Assembly (NCBI GenBank): GCA_034416335.1
Contig: DAOULV010000003.1
Coordinates: 365,533-429,532 of the forward strand
DNA from: MGML01 sp034416335
Lineage (GTDB): Bacteria; Chloroflexota; Dehalococcoidia; Dehalococcoidales; UBA2162
DNA: 64,000 bases
Reading direction: 5' to 3'
The notes beneath the pieces are model-generated. The model ran no database searches, was not told the origin of the DNA, and worked only from the letters and a program-made list of their open reading frames with translations. Below, in pieces: positions 1-8,922 of the stretch. Positions within the stretch are counted from its first letter, which is position 1; each line of letters opens with the position of its first letter. A program made the position numbers and the translations under genes.

Positions 1-380
1 TCGTTCAACACTTCTTCACCGATGTGGCCGAAAGGCGTATGTCCCAGGTCGTGACCCATCGCGATTGCTTCGGTAAGGTCTTCGTTGAGATTCAACGACC
101 GTGCCAGTGTCCGCGCTATCTGGGACACTTCGAGAGTGTGAGTCAGACGGGTTACGTAATGGTCGCCTCTTGGAGCGATAAATACCTGCGTCTTATGCTT
201 CAGCCGGCGGAACGCCTTGGAGTGAATAATACGGTCGCGGTCACGCTGAAAAGCCGTACGTATGAGGTCGGGCTCTTCTTCCCGCTGCCTGCCCTTCGAG
301 TCTCTGCTTCTGACAGCGTAAGGAGAGAGATTTTCCTCTCTCTCCTCTATATTCCCGCGAATATTAAAATCCTCTATCAC
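1..380 (-). CDS. dGTPase-like HD-domain triphosphohydrolase, N-terminal part (runs off the window)
   Basis: Only the first 126 codons are visible; the gene continues past base 1. The translation shows the family hallmark LSPYAVRSRDSKGR near residue 19, then AFQRDRDRIIHSKAFRRL, RLTHTLEVSQIAR and MGHDLGHTPFGH. Together the last three contain the metal-binding His and His-Asp residues of the HD superfamily. Members hydrolyse dGTP or other dNTPs to the deoxynucleoside plus triphosphate; which nucleotide this one uses cannot be told. A GTG at 378-380 follows directly after an in-frame TAA and gives the expected N-terminus, but no good ribosome-binding site precedes it. It lies 27 bases after the RidA-like gene on the same strand and is probably co-transcribed with it. 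Confidence 0.85.
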   Translation of the reverse strand, partial: MIEDFNIRGNIEEREENLSPYAVRSRDSKGRQREEEPDLIRTAFQRDRDRIIHSKAFRRLKHKTQVFIAPRGDHYVTRLTHTLEVSQIARTLARSLNLNEDLTEAIAMGHDLGHTPFGHIGEEVLN

Positions 381-407
381 TTAACGCCAAGCCCGGTTCT
401 GACAGTC

Positions 408-761
408 TTATTCATTCCCGCAATAAGCTATACCATCGATCATCACAAGGCAATCATCATCGATAAATTCGGTCGTCGAACCCATCCTTGCCGGAAATTT
501 ATCTTTGTCGAAGTAATCGTTAAACAGTTTCTCGTAAACCCGAACATTCCTGACATCTTTCAACCAGACATTCACCTTGACCAGGTCTTCCAGCCCGAGC
601 TCAAACTGCCCCAGGGTGTTCTTCAGGTTGGCGAATATCTCGTGAAACTGAGCGGTGAAATCATCGCCATAACCGCGGTGCAGGGATAGAAATACATAAT
701 CACCGGCTCGAACCGCCATGGAATAACTCCAGGGTGAAGGGAGTCTTTTTATATCTCCCAT
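408..761 (-). CDS. RidA/YjgF/UK114-family protein
   Basis: A 117-residue protein of the usual RidA length. It shows the family pattern: an N-terminal YSMAVRAGDYVFLS strand, a central helix with LKNTLGQFELGLEDLVKVNVWLKD, and a C-terminal ARMGSTTEF segment with the Arg that binds the imine carboxylate in true RidA proteins. RidA enzymes hydrolyse reactive enamines and imines made by PLP enzymes, but many paralogs do other jobs, and the usual SGQ motif after the first strand is changed to SLH here, so the substrate is open. The start is well placed: GGGAGG lies 7 bases upstream of the ATG. It lies between ppsA and the dGTPase-like gene on the same strand. Confidence 0.8.
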   Translation of the reverse strand: MGDIKRLPSPWSYSMAVRAGDYVFLSLHRGYGDDFTAQFHEIFANLKNTLGQFELGLEDLVKVNVWLKDVRNVRVYEKLFNDYFDKDKFPARMGSTTEFIDDDCLVMIDGIAYCGNE

Positions 762-797
762 TCGCGAACCTCCCGGTCGCAGCAGTCTCAGTCTAAG

Positions 798-3047
798 TTA
801 CTTTGAGTCCAGCTTCGCTTCAACGTCGGCGATTATCTGCCTTGTCTGATCGATCATATCCGGACTGACCGATACCGAGGTAATGCCCCACTCGACCAGC
901 TTCATTGTTAACTCCGGGTAAAAAGAAGGTGCCTGTCCGCATATGGAACATGTCACTCCCATTCTCTTCGTGGTTTTCACTATCTTTTCAAGTGAACGCA
1001 TCACTGCTTCGTCGCGTTCGTCAAAGGTATCCGCCAGTTTTGCCGAGTCACGGTCGATACCCAGTGTGAGCTGGGTAAGGTCGTTCGAACCTATCGAGAC
1101 ACCGTCTATACCCGTTTCAAGGAACTCTTCCAGGAGAATTACGTTGGAAGGAATCTCAACCATCATCCATATCTTGAAATCATCGGTTTGCTTGAGTCCC
1201 TCTCCGTGAACGATTTCCAGCGTCCTGTTCAGCTCGTTAACGGTACGGACAAATGGTATCATCACCCAGAGATTATTAAACTTCTCTCTGACTTTCTTGA
1301 TAGCGGCAAGTTCAAGTTTAAACGTCTCGATATCGGTAATATACCTCGAAGCCCCTCTGTATCCGAGCATCGGATTCTCTTCGACTTCTTCATATTCTTC
1401 GCCGCCGATAAGTGCCCGATATTCATTGGACTTGAAATCATTGGTCCGGTAAACAACCTGACGGGGATGGAATGCCTTAGCAAATATGGTGAGTCCGTCG
1501 GCCAGTTTCTCAACGAATTCATTACCACGATTCTGGGCAATCATATAACTGGGATGTTCTCCGATCCGGGCTATCATGAATTCCGCTCTCAACAGACCGA
1601 TGCCGTCGACGTCTCTGGAAGCTACCCTGTCCACAATATCCGGCTGGGCCAGGTTCGCCAGAAGCTTGGTGCGGGTCTTAATCTTTTTTGTAGACTTCTT
1701 TTTCTCCACAGCCGCTATTTTTATTATCCCGTCGTAGACCTTACCGCTGGCACCGTCCACTGTAATGTCCTGGCCGTCTTTCAGGACTTCCATCGCATCA
1801 CCCGTACCGACAACGCAGGGAATTCCAAGTTCCCTGCTGACGATAGCAGCGTGGGCAGTCCTGCCGCCGCGGTCCGTAACGATTGCCACGGCACGCTTCA
1901 TTGCCGGGACGAAATCCGGTGTGGTCATTCCGGCAACAAGTACGTCGCCTTTAAGAACTTTATCTATTTCCGAAGGGTCTTTTACCAGTTTAACCGGACC
2001 TGACGCTACACCCGGGCTTGCCGGCGCGCCTGACAGCAGCACCGGAGCGTTAATCTCCTGCATCTCACTGACTTCTTCTTTTATTGTTGTTATGGGACGC
2101 GTCTGAACGATAAATATCTCGCCCTTCTCCTTGGCCCACTCTATATCCTGGGGAAATTCATAGTGGTTTTCGAGACGCTTCCCGATTTCGGCAAGCTCAA
2201 GAATATCAGCATCGGAAACCTTCTGCATCGCCTGTTCTTCCGGCGTAAGTTCGATTTTTACGTTATCGCCCTTGCCGGTTTTACCTTCTCTCTTGACGAG
2301 TTTCCACTCCTGTTTCTTGATTTCCTTTTCCAGTATCTTATTATCGGACTTGCTGACTTCGTAATGGTCCGGGGTAACATCACCGGAAACAATCATCTCA
2401 CCGAGTCCCAGAACAGCTTCAATTGTTATTTTATCCTTGTTGTTGTTTGTCGGTTCCACGGTAAACATGACCCCCGAAGCCTCGGACTGGACCATATGCT
2501 GGACCGGCACGGCTATCCCTACAATAAAGTGATCGAATCCCTGTTCCTGTCTGTAAAAAATTGCCCGCGCACTGAATAGAGAAGCCCAGCATTCTTTAAC
2601 GGCATTCACTACATTCTTGTCACCGATAATATTAAGGAATGTGGACTGCTGGCCGGCAAACGAAGCCTCCGGCAGGTCTTCCGCAGTGGCTGATGAACGC
2701 ACTGCTACCAGTCCCCTGCCCATCTTTACGTAAGCACGCTCGATTTCTTCCGATATTTCAGGAGGTATCTCCGCACTCTTTATAATCTCCTGGACTTCAG
2801 CAGCTTTAGCCTGGAGCTGCTTGCTGTCATGAACGTCAAGCGATTTCAAAGTCCCGGCAATTTTCTCCCGGATTCCCGCTGTTTCAATAAAATAAAAATA
2901 AGCATCGGCTGTAACGATAAACCCCTGGGGGACCGGGATGCCTGCATTGGTCATTTCTCCGAGATTAGCCCCTTTACCTCCGACAAGTGCGATATCGTCT
3001 TTCGTTACTTCCTGAAACCAGACAACAGCTTTCTGGTCTTTCTGCAT
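798..3047 (-). CDS. ppsA: Phosphoenolpyruvate synthase (pyruvate, water dikinase)
   Basis: Converts pyruvate, ATP and water to PEP, AMP and phosphate, the entry to gluconeogenesis. Three domains can be followed over 749 residues: an N-terminal ATP-grasp domain (VGGKGANLGEM near residue 22, VRSSATAEDLP near 117), a swivelling phosphohistidine domain with GGRTAHAAIVSRELG near 395 where the His is phosphorylated, and a C-terminal PEP/pyruvate barrel ending with SICGQAPS near 703 that holds the catalytic Cys. Length fits PpsA rather than the longer pyruvate phosphate dikinase. TTG at 3050 is possible, but GGAGG lies 6 bases from the ATG at 3047, so I chose the ATG. The RidA-like gene follows 36 bases downstream. 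Confidence 0.95.
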   Translation of the reverse strand: MQKDQKAVVWFQEVTKDDIALVGGKGANLGEMTNAGIPVPQGFIVTADAYFYFIETAGIREKIAGTLKSLDVHDSKQLQAKAAEVQEIIKSAEIPPEISEEIERAYVKMGRGLVAVRSSATAEDLPEASFAGQQSTFLNIIGDKNVVNAVKECWASLFSARAIFYRQEQGFDHFIVGIAVPVQHMVQSEASGVMFTVEPTNNNKDKITIEAVLGLGEMIVSGDVTPDHYEVSKSDNKILEKEIKKQEWKLVKREGKTGKGDNVKIELTPEEQAMQKVSDADILELAEIGKRLENHYEFPQDIEWAKEKGEIFIVQTRPITTIKEEVSEMQEINAPVLLSGAPASPGVASGPVKLVKDPSEIDKVLKGDVLVAGMTTPDFVPAMKRAVAIVTDRGGRTAHAAIVSRELGIPCVVGTGDAMEVLKDGQDITVDGASGKVYDGIIKIAAVEKKKSTKKIKTRTKLLANLAQPDIVDRVASRDVDGIGLLRAEFMIARIGEHPSYMIAQNRGNEFVEKLADGLTIFAKAFHPRQVVYRTNDFKSNEYRALIGGEEYEEVEENPMLGYRGASRYITDIETFKLELAAIKKVREKFNNLWVMIPFVRTVNELNRTLEIVHGEGLKQTDDFKIWMMVEIPSNVILLEEFLETGIDGVSIGSNDLTQLTLGIDRDSAKLADTFDERDEAVMRSLEKIVKTTKRMGVTCSICGQAPSFYPELTMKLVEWGITSVSVSPDMIDQTRQIIADVEAKLDSK

Positions 3048-3095
3048 CAATATCCTCCCTCTCCCTGTGTGTTTATTGGGAAAAAAGTACCATTA

Positions 3096-3104
3096 ATTAT
3101 ACCA
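3096..3104 (-). promoter_or_regulatory. Extended -10 promoter element for ppsA
   Basis: Read on the minus strand the sequence is TGGTATAAT, a perfect extended -10 element with no good -35 box 17 bases upstream. Transcription would begin near 3089, giving a leader of about 40 bases that includes the GGAGG of ppsA. Confidence 0.5.
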
Positions 3105-3158
3105 CAAAAGTACTTCACAAACTAAATGAATTCTGCTTCTTTTAGCACCGTTTTGTAT

Positions 3159-3187
3159 TTGACAGTGCTATATACGTGGGTTAGAAT
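3159..3187 (+). promoter_or_regulatory. Sigma70-type promoter for the DUF151 gene
   Basis: TTGACA at 3159-3164, a 17-base spacer and TAGAAT at 3182-3187. The predicted start point is near 3194, leaving a leader of about 30 bases with a strong GGAGGAGGG. Confidence 0.7.
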
Positions 3188-3223
3188 TGAAGTTGCTGGG
3201 TAACGAACGGAGGAGGGTTGAAT

Positions 3224-3772
3224 ATGGTTGAGATGGTTATTGACAGCATACGAGTAAGCCTGATGAATTACCAGCGGGTAGTAATCTTAAAAGAGAAAAT
3301 ATCCGATCGTTATCTGCCGATATGGATAGGCTCCGCCGAGGCAAACGCCATTGCGGTAAAACTCCAGGGAGCCGACGTCCCCAGACCGCTTACGCACGAC
3401 TTGTTAAGTTCCATTATCGATATACTCGGAGCACGTATCGATTCCATAACGGTTACCGATCTTAAAAACGATACCTTTTATGCCAAGATAGCTATGGTTG
3501 TCAACGGAAGTCAGGTCGAAGTCGATTCCAGACCGAGTGATGCCCTGGCACTGGCGGTAAGGGTTGAGGCGCCTATATTCGTAGATGAATCCGTGCTGGA
3601 TAAAGCCGGAATCCTTCTCGATAAGGATACCGGGAAGCCAATATTCGAAGACTCGGAAGTATTCGACGCTAAAGGTAAAAAAGTCAGCGATGACGAGCTA
3701 AAAAAACTTTCGGCGTTCCGGGAGTTTATCGATACTCTTGACTGGGAAGACTTCGACAAGAGGAAATCTTAG
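3224..3772 (+). CDS. Bifunctional nuclease family protein (BFN, DUF151)
   Basis: A 182-residue protein. The first 130 residues match the BFN/DUF151 domain: VVILKEKISDRYLPIWIGSAEA, then VPRPLTHDLL and VDSRPSDALALAVR, the motifs seen in all members. The family is named for weak DNase/RNase activity of plant and Thermotoga members; its role in bacteria is largely unknown. The last 50 residues are charged and end in a helix (DDELKKLSAFREFIDTLDWEDF) resembling the C-terminal tail of other bacterial members. TTG at 3218 touches the ribosome-binding site, whereas the ATG at 3224 stands 6 bases behind GGAGGAGGG and is the better start. A terminator follows, so the gene is probably monocistronic and separate from the ATP synthase operon. 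Confidence 0.85.
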   Translation: MVEMVIDSIRVSLMNYQRVVILKEKISDRYLPIWIGSAEANAIAVKLQGADVPRPLTHDLLSSIIDILGARIDSITVTDLKNDTFYAKIAMVVNGSQVEVDSRPSDALALAVRVEAPIFVDESVLDKAGILLDKDTGKPIFEDSEVFDAKGKKVSDDELKKLSAFREFIDTLDWEDFDKRKS

Positions 3773-3795
3773 AAATTGGTGAATTCCGATAAAAG

Positions 3796-3822
3796 CCCTG
3801 GAATAATTTTTCAGGGTTTTTT
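3796..3822 (+). terminator. Rho-independent terminator after the DUF151 gene
   Basis: CCCTGGA at 3796-3802 pairs with TTCAGGG at 3810-3816 (one G-T pair), followed at once by six T residues. Confidence 0.8.
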
Positions 3823-3842
3823 AATTTCCAAATATTATATAC

Positions 3843-3872
3843 TTGACCTGAACTGTAAAGTTCTGATATGCT
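3843..3872 (+). promoter_or_regulatory. Promoter of the ATP synthase operon
   Basis: TTGACC at 3843-3848, an 18-base spacer and TATGCT at 3867-3872. The start codon of the first gene is at 3882, only 9 bases after the -10 box, so the mRNA leader should be just two to four bases long. Confidence 0.55.
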
Positions 3873-3881
3873 TCCGATGGT

Positions 3882-4109
3882 ATGAAAAGCTGGGTACCGG
3901 CTCTTAGTCTCACCGGAATCGGTTTTTTCATTGCCGGATGTATAATCGGCGGGTTGCTGGGCGGTAAGTGGCTCGATGAGAAGTTTGATACTGGACCGGC
4001 TTTTTTAGTTACGGGTCTGGTTTTAGGAATAGCGTTAGCCTTTTTGGGTGTCTATAACATGCTTAAACCTATCATAGATAACATACGAAAAGGAGGGGAA
4101 GATAGCTAG
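3882..4109 (+). CDS. AtpZ/AtpI-family small membrane protein of the ATP synthase operon
   Basis: A 75-residue protein with two membrane segments (about residues 6-28 and 38-60) joined by the conserved loop GGKWLDEKFDTGP. Short two-helix proteins of this type head many bacterial atp operons. Relatives are proposed to help assemble the c-ring or to carry Mg2+/Ca2+, but they are not part of the enzyme itself. It has no visible ribosome-binding site, in line with a near-leaderless transcript. Its stop codon shares one base with the GTG start of atpB, so translation of the two is probably coupled. Confidence 0.8.
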   Translation: MKSWVPALSLTGIGFFIAGCIIGGLLGGKWLDEKFDTGPAFLVTGLVLGIALAFLGVYNMLKPIIDNIRKGGEDS

Positions 4110-5065
4110 TGCCTAAAAAAGGTTGTCTTGGTTGTTCGTTCCCTTTAACAGTCGGCATTCTTGTAGCACTTATAGCACTTTTAGTAATCAGCCTAATTAG
4201 CGGCGCTTTCGGACAGATATTTACAGGCGAATCATCACTTAGTCAATCTATCGCTATAGCAAAACCGCATATCCAACTCCCGGGTGAAGCCATCTTCCAC
4301 ATCGGGTCTTTTGGTGTCACCAATACCCTCATTACATCGTGGCTCAGCATGCTGGTCCTGGTACTTATAAGCTGGGCGGTAACCCACAAAATAAAGATTA
4401 TTCCTTCCAGAATGCAAGCCATGCTTGAAGAAGCCCTGGAATGGATGCTGAATTTCTGCGTGGAAGTAGCCGGCGAGGAAAACGGACGCCGATTCTTCCC
4501 GATGGTTACAACAATCTTCCTCTTCGTCCTGATGAATGCCTGGATGAACCTGATTCCGGGATACGGGGCGATTACCGTTAGCATCGGCCACGAGCACACG
4601 GCACATCTTCTGCGAGGCGCTAATACCGATATCAATTTCCCTCTTGCCCTGGCACTGATATCGTTCGTGTTCGTTTTCTACCATGGATTCAGGGCACTGG
4701 GTCCCGGCTACCTCAGAGTATTTTTTAACTTTAACAAATTCCTCAGAGGTCATAAGACACTTTTCACGGGAAAGGTAAAAGCCGGTTTCGGCGAGATCGG
4801 AATGGGTGCAATCGATATATTCGTCGGTTTCCTCGAATTACTAAGTTATTTTTTCCGTAATGTCAGCTTCACTTTCCGTCTCTTCGGCAATATGACCGGT
4901 GGGGAAGTGCTGATACTGACGATGATATTTCTGGTACCATGGGTACTGGCTATCCCATTCTACGGACTGGAACTGCTGGTCGGCACCATCCAGGCGCTGG
5001 TATTTGCCGGTCTGACCCTGGTGTTTGCAGCCGTAGCCGCCACTCCTCACGAGGCCGAGGAATAA
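4109..5065 (+). CDS. atpB: F0F1 ATP synthase subunit a
   Basis: Membrane subunit that forms the ion half-channels beside the c-ring. The 318-residue protein has an N-terminal membrane helix (about 12-35), a long extracytoplasmic stretch and five more helices. The essential Arg lies in SFTFRLFGNMTGG near residue 256. The protein is longer than the roughly 240-270 residues of many subunits a, owing to the N-terminal helix region and a polar insert around residues 205-230. The start is GTG, overlapping the upstream stop by one base, with GGAGGGG about 10 bases before it. Confidence 0.95.
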   Translation: MPKKGCLGCSFPLTVGILVALIALLVISLISGAFGQIFTGESSLSQSIAIAKPHIQLPGEAIFHIGSFGVTNTLITSWLSMLVLVLISWAVTHKIKIIPSRMQAMLEEALEWMLNFCVEVAGEENGRRFFPMVTTIFLFVLMNAWMNLIPGYGAITVSIGHEHTAHLLRGANTDINFPLALALISFVFVFYHGFRALGPGYLRVFFNFNKFLRGHKTLFTGKVKAGFGEIGMGAIDIFVGFLELLSYFFRNVSFTFRLFGNMTGGEVLILTMIFLVPWVLAIPFYGLELLVGTIQALVFAGLTLVFAAVAATPHEAEE

Positions 5066-5124
5066 CAAATTCACAGGAATTTATATATTACGAGTCACAT
5101 TACCGATAGGAGGACGTAAAAAGA

Positions 5125-5355
5125 ATGGATGCAGAAACATTCAAGTTGCTGGCAGCCGGATTGGCTATGGGTCTTGGCGCAATTGGTCCCGGAATCGGCA
5201 TCGGTCTGGTAGCACTCGGGGCTCTGCAGGCAATCGGACGTAACCCGGAGGCGCGGGGACCTATTATGACCAACATGATTCTGGGTATCGCCATGGCAGA
5301 GTCTGTAGCCATCTATGCCCTGGTAGTAGCGGCAATCCTGATTTTTGTAGTCTAG
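5125..5355 (+). CDS. atpE: F0F1 ATP synthase subunit c
   Basis: A 76-residue proteolipid with two helices joined by the polar RNPEARG loop. The ion-carrying carboxylate is Glu59 in GIAMAES. Sodium-type c subunits carry a Gln in the first helix (as in GPGVGQG); here that place is Ile26 (GPGIGIG), and the Thr after the conserved Ser60 is Val, so proton coupling is more likely than sodium. AGGAGG precedes the ATG at 11 bases. It lies between atpB and atpF in the usual order. Confidence 0.95.
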   Translation: MDAETFKLLAAGLAMGLGAIGPGIGIGLVALGALQAIGRNPEARGPIMTNMILGIAMAESVAIYALVVAAILIFVV

Positions 5356-5377
5356 TCTTGCGGACAGGAGGCATATT

Positions 5378-5881
5378 TTGGAAGGACTTGGAGTAAATTT
5401 ACAGCTGCTAATAGCTCAGATTATTAACTTCCTGTTACTGCTGGGCCTGCTGTACATGTTCGCCTACAAGCCTATCCTGCGTATGTTCGATGAACGCTCC
5501 CGCAGGATAAAAGAAAGCATGGATATGACCGAATCCATCAAGGAACAGGCAGCCAATGCGGAAGAAGAAGCCAGAAAACGCATTGAGGAAGCAGGCAAGG
5601 AAGGTCAGGAAGTAATCGCCCGTGCCATCAAGACAAGCGAGGAAATAAAACAGAAGGCCGAGCAGGATGCGAAGCCCGAAGCCGAAGCCCTCATCGACCG
5701 GGCACGGAATGAAATTCAGCAGGAACGTGATGAAGCCATCGCCGAACTCCGGAAGGAATTCACCGACCTGACGATTTCAGCAGCGGAAAAGATAATCGAG
5801 CAGGAACTGGACAAAGAAGCGCACCGCAAGCTTATCGATAAGGTGCTTGAAGAAAGCGACATACTGAAGAATAAAAACTAA
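5378..5881 (+). CDS. atpF: F0F1 ATP synthase subunit b
   Basis: The 167-residue peripheral-stalk subunit has one N-terminal membrane helix (about residues 9-30) followed by a long charged coiled coil rich in Glu, Lys and Ala, then the C-terminal segment LTISAAEKIIEQELD that binds delta. The start is TTG at 5378 with AGGAGG 5 bases upstream; no other start fits the family N-terminus. There is only one b gene in the operon, so the stalk is presumably a b2 homodimer. Confidence 0.93.
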   Translation: MEGLGVNLQLLIAQIINFLLLLGLLYMFAYKPILRMFDERSRRIKESMDMTESIKEQAANAEEEARKRIEEAGKEGQEVIARAIKTSEEIKQKAEQDAKPEAEALIDRARNEIQQERDEAIAELRKEFTDLTISAAEKIIEQELDKEAHRKLIDKVLEESDILKNKN

Positions 5882-5905
5882 CCGGTTCCGTATCTGGAGA
5901 CAATT

Positions 5906-6451
5906 ATGTCTGATACATATGCTGTACAGCATGCAAAAGAGATATTCAGGACTGCCCTGGAAAACAACGACCTGAACAGGTGGCAGTCCAATCTCAGGAT
6001 TCTCGCAAACCTGACGAGGGATGAGACCCTCGTGGCGTCGCTTGAAAACCCGGGTACAGGTATAGATGATAAAGCAAAACTTCTGGCGGAAAGACTCGGG
6101 GAGACAGGTCCGGATGTCCTGAAACTGATATCGGAATTAATTAACAAGGGCAGGTTGGCAGAGATAGAGGATATCTCTTACGAATTCCAGCGGCTGCTGG
6201 ACAATCACCGCGGTATCGAAGGAACGGAAACCGCCGAGATTACAACGGCGATTCCTCTTGATGATGACTACGTACTCGACATAGGAAAACGCCTTACCGA
6301 AATGACGGGAAAACCGGTTGTCGTAAATACAAAGGTCGATCCCGGTCTTGTCGGAGGGATTATTATAAAAGTCGGCGATAAAGTAATCGACGGCAGTATT
6401 AAGAGCAAACTGGCCACCCTGAAGAGGGAACTTGGCCGGGCAGTTAAATAG
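5906..6451 (+). CDS. atpH: F0F1 ATP synthase subunit delta
   Basis: A 181-residue stalk subunit linking the top of the alpha3beta3 head to the b dimer. The N-terminal six-helix bundle begins AVQHAKEIFRTALENND, and the C-terminal part has the family signature VVNTKVDPGLVGGIIIKVGDKVIDGSIKSKL. GGAG lies 6 bases before the ATG. It follows atpF by 24 bases in the normal order. Confidence 0.92.
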   Translation: MSDTYAVQHAKEIFRTALENNDLNRWQSNLRILANLTRDETLVASLENPGTGIDDKAKLLAERLGETGPDVLKLISELINKGRLAEIEDISYEFQRLLDNHRGIEGTETAEITTAIPLDDDYVLDIGKRLTEMTGKPVVVNTKVDPGLVGGIIIKVGDKVIDGSIKSKLATLKRELGRAVK

Positions 6452-6500
6452 TTACTTATTTTGAAATAACCTCTTCGCGAGGAGAGCGGAGGTAAATTAA

Positions 6501-8009
6501 ATGACATCAAAAGGCCAGGACATCGCTTCTGTTATAAAGCAGCAGATTGAACAATTCAGCATGTCGGTGACAATGGTCGATGTCGGCACTGTAACGGAAG
6601 TCGGTGACGGGATTGCCAGGATTCGCGGCCTCAATGCAGCGAAGTATAACGAACTGCTGGAGTTCCCCAACGATATAATGGGCGTCGCCCTGAACCTTGA
6701 AGAAGACAGTGTTGCCGCCGTTATTCTCGGTTCCTATAGTACCCTAAAGGAAGGGGACGAGGTTAAGTGCACCGGCCGAATTGCCGAGGTCCCGGTTGGT
6801 GATGCTTTGATCGGCAGAGTCGTCGACCCTCTCGGCAGACCGCTGGACGGCAAGGGAGAAGTCAAGAGTGACAACACCCGGCCTATCGAACGTATCGCGC
6901 CTAACGTTGCTATCCGCCAGTCGGTAAATACTCCGGTACAGACCGGTATTAAGGCAGTGGACGGCCTGATACCTATCGGCCGCGGTCAGCGTGAGCTTAT
7001 AATCGGCGACCGCTCGACGGGGAAAACCGCCATAACGCTGGATACTATCATCAACCAGAAAGGCGGCGACCTTATCTGCATCTATGTCGCCATCGGTCAG
7101 AAAGCTTCCAGAGTGGCACGTGTCGTTTCCACGCTGGAGGAATACGGCGCGATGGAACATACCGTCGTAGTAGCCGCCAACGCATCCGACTCCGTCGCCC
7201 TGCAGTACCTGGCACCTTACGCAGGCTGCGGAATCGGCGAAGAAATTATGGAAAGCGGCAGGGACTGCCTTGTAATATATGACGATCTCTCCAAGCACGC
7301 CTGGGCATACCGCCAGCTTTCACTCCTGCTGAGAAGACCTCCCGGGAGAGAAGCCTACCCCGGAGATGTTTTCTATCTGCACAGCCGACTGCTTGAGAGA
7401 GCAGCCAAGCTGGACGACGAACACGGCGGCGGCTCGCTTACGGCGCTGCCTATTATCGAGACTCAGGCGGGTGATATGTCCGCTTATATTCCCACGAACG
7501 TTATCTCCATCACCGACGGGCAGATTTACCTTGAGACCGACCTGTTTAACTCCGGACAGAGACCGGCGGTAAATGTCGGACTTTCAGTATCGCGTGTCGG
7601 TTCAAGCGCCCAGACGAGGGCAATCCGCCGCGTGGCGGGTCGGTTGAGGTTGGAGCTTGCCCAGTACCGTGAACTGGCGGCATTCGCCCAGTTCGGTACT
7701 TCCGAACTCGACCAGGCTACCAAAGACCAGCTCGAGCGCGGTCAGAGAATTACCGAGGTATTGAAGCAGGGGCAGTACACCCCGATGTCGATGGAAAAAC
7801 AGGTGCTGATTATGTACGCTGCGGTCAACGGCCATCTCGATGATATCACCATCGACCAGATATCCGCTTTCGAGACTGATTTCCACAGGTTCGTCGAGGC
7901 AAACCATCCCGAAATAATCAGTATTCTCGCTAAAGAGCGTGATATCAGCGACACAACCGAAGAGTCTATCAAATCAGCTATTACCGAGTTCAAACAGGGA
8001 AGAGTCTAA
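6501..8009 (+). CDS. atpA: F0F1 ATP synthase subunit alpha
   Basis: The regulatory, non-catalytic nucleotide-binding subunit, 502 residues, full length. The Walker A motif is GDRSTGKTAI near residue 169, followed by CIYVAIGQKASRVARVV, LVIYDDLSKHAWAYRQLSLLLRRPPGREAYPGD and the ALPIIETQAGDMSAYIPTNVISITDGQIYL region. A GGAGG ribosome-binding site lies 8 bases upstream. Confidence 0.97.
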   Translation: MTSKGQDIASVIKQQIEQFSMSVTMVDVGTVTEVGDGIARIRGLNAAKYNELLEFPNDIMGVALNLEEDSVAAVILGSYSTLKEGDEVKCTGRIAEVPVGDALIGRVVDPLGRPLDGKGEVKSDNTRPIERIAPNVAIRQSVNTPVQTGIKAVDGLIPIGRGQRELIIGDRSTGKTAITLDTIINQKGGDLICIYVAIGQKASRVARVVSTLEEYGAMEHTVVVAANASDSVALQYLAPYAGCGIGEEIMESGRDCLVIYDDLSKHAWAYRQLSLLLRRPPGREAYPGDVFYLHSRLLERAAKLDDEHGGGSLTALPIIETQAGDMSAYIPTNVISITDGQIYLETDLFNSGQRPAVNVGLSVSRVGSSAQTRAIRRVAGRLRLELAQYRELAAFAQFGTSELDQATKDQLERGQRITEVLKQGQYTPMSMEKQVLIMYAAVNGHLDDITIDQISAFETDFHRFVEANHPEIISILAKERDISDTTEESIKSAITEFKQGRV

Positions 8010-8039
8010 AACAACTATCCGGAAGGTTGAAGATATAGT

Positions 8040-8897
8040 TTGGCAAATATTCGCTTAATTCAACGCAGAATACGAGGCGTTCAGAGTATATCCAAGATTA
8101 CCCGTGCCATGGAGATGATAGCCACCTCCAAGATGAGACGCACCCAGGAACGCGGCCTTGCCGGCCGCCCCTATTCTGAGAAAATACAGGAAGTCATATC
8201 CATGCTGGCGGCTATCTCGGGAGGCGAAATGCTTCATCCCCTGCTGCAGCGGCGAGAGGTGAACAGGGTAGCCATTGTGCATATCACCCCGGACCGCGGT
8301 TTGTGCGGCGGTCTGGTGGCAAATATCAACCGCCAGTTGCATAATTACATTAACGAACAGAGCGCCGAGGTAACGCTGGTATGCGCCGGACGTAAAGGCC
8401 TGGACTTTATGAGACGGACCCGCCGTAATATCCTGGCTGAATTTACCGGACTGGGAGATAATCCGGGTTACCTTGATACACTGCCTATATCCAGGATTAT
8501 CATCGACGATTACACAAATGAAGAGATTGACGCTGCTTACCTATCGTATACGGAGTTTATCTCCACCATGGTGCAGAGACCGGTAATACAGCCCATACTC
8601 CCTGTAAAACCGGCTGAATTATCAGGGACAGCGAGCAGCGACTATACGTACGAACCTAATTCCGAAGCGGTACTTGAAGAACTTTTGCCGAGGTTCGTTG
8701 AAATGCAGATATACCACGCTATCCTGGAATCGATAGCCAGCGAGCAGTCCGCCAGGATGGTGGCTATGCGTAATGCAACGGAGAACGCCGCAGAGCTTAC
8801 GGATGATTTAACTCTCCTGTACAATAAAGCCCGCCAGGAATCGATTACCACCGAGCTTCTCGATATTACGGGTGGTGTCGAGGCTATGGTTGAGTAG
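8040..8897 (+). CDS. atpG: F0F1 ATP synthase subunit gamma
   Basis: The central rotor shaft, 285 residues. The N-terminal helix carries the signature RRIRGVQSISKITRAMEMIATSK, the middle has HITPDRGLCGGLVANINR, and the C-terminal helix contains ASEQSARMVAMRNATENA, which turns inside the head. The start is TTG at 8040, giving MANIRLIQRRIRG as expected; GGAAGG stands about 14 bases upstream. It sits between atpA and atpD. Confidence 0.95.
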   Translation: MANIRLIQRRIRGVQSISKITRAMEMIATSKMRRTQERGLAGRPYSEKIQEVISMLAAISGGEMLHPLLQRREVNRVAIVHITPDRGLCGGLVANINRQLHNYINEQSAEVTLVCAGRKGLDFMRRTRRNILAEFTGLGDNPGYLDTLPISRIIIDDYTNEEIDAAYLSYTEFISTMVQRPVIQPILPVKPAELSGTASSDYTYEPNSEAVLEELLPRFVEMQIYHAILESIASEQSARMVAMRNATENAAELTDDLTLLYNKARQESITTELLDITGGVEAMVE

Positions 8898-8922
8898 ATG
8901 TACGGGCATAGTGAGGTGAAAA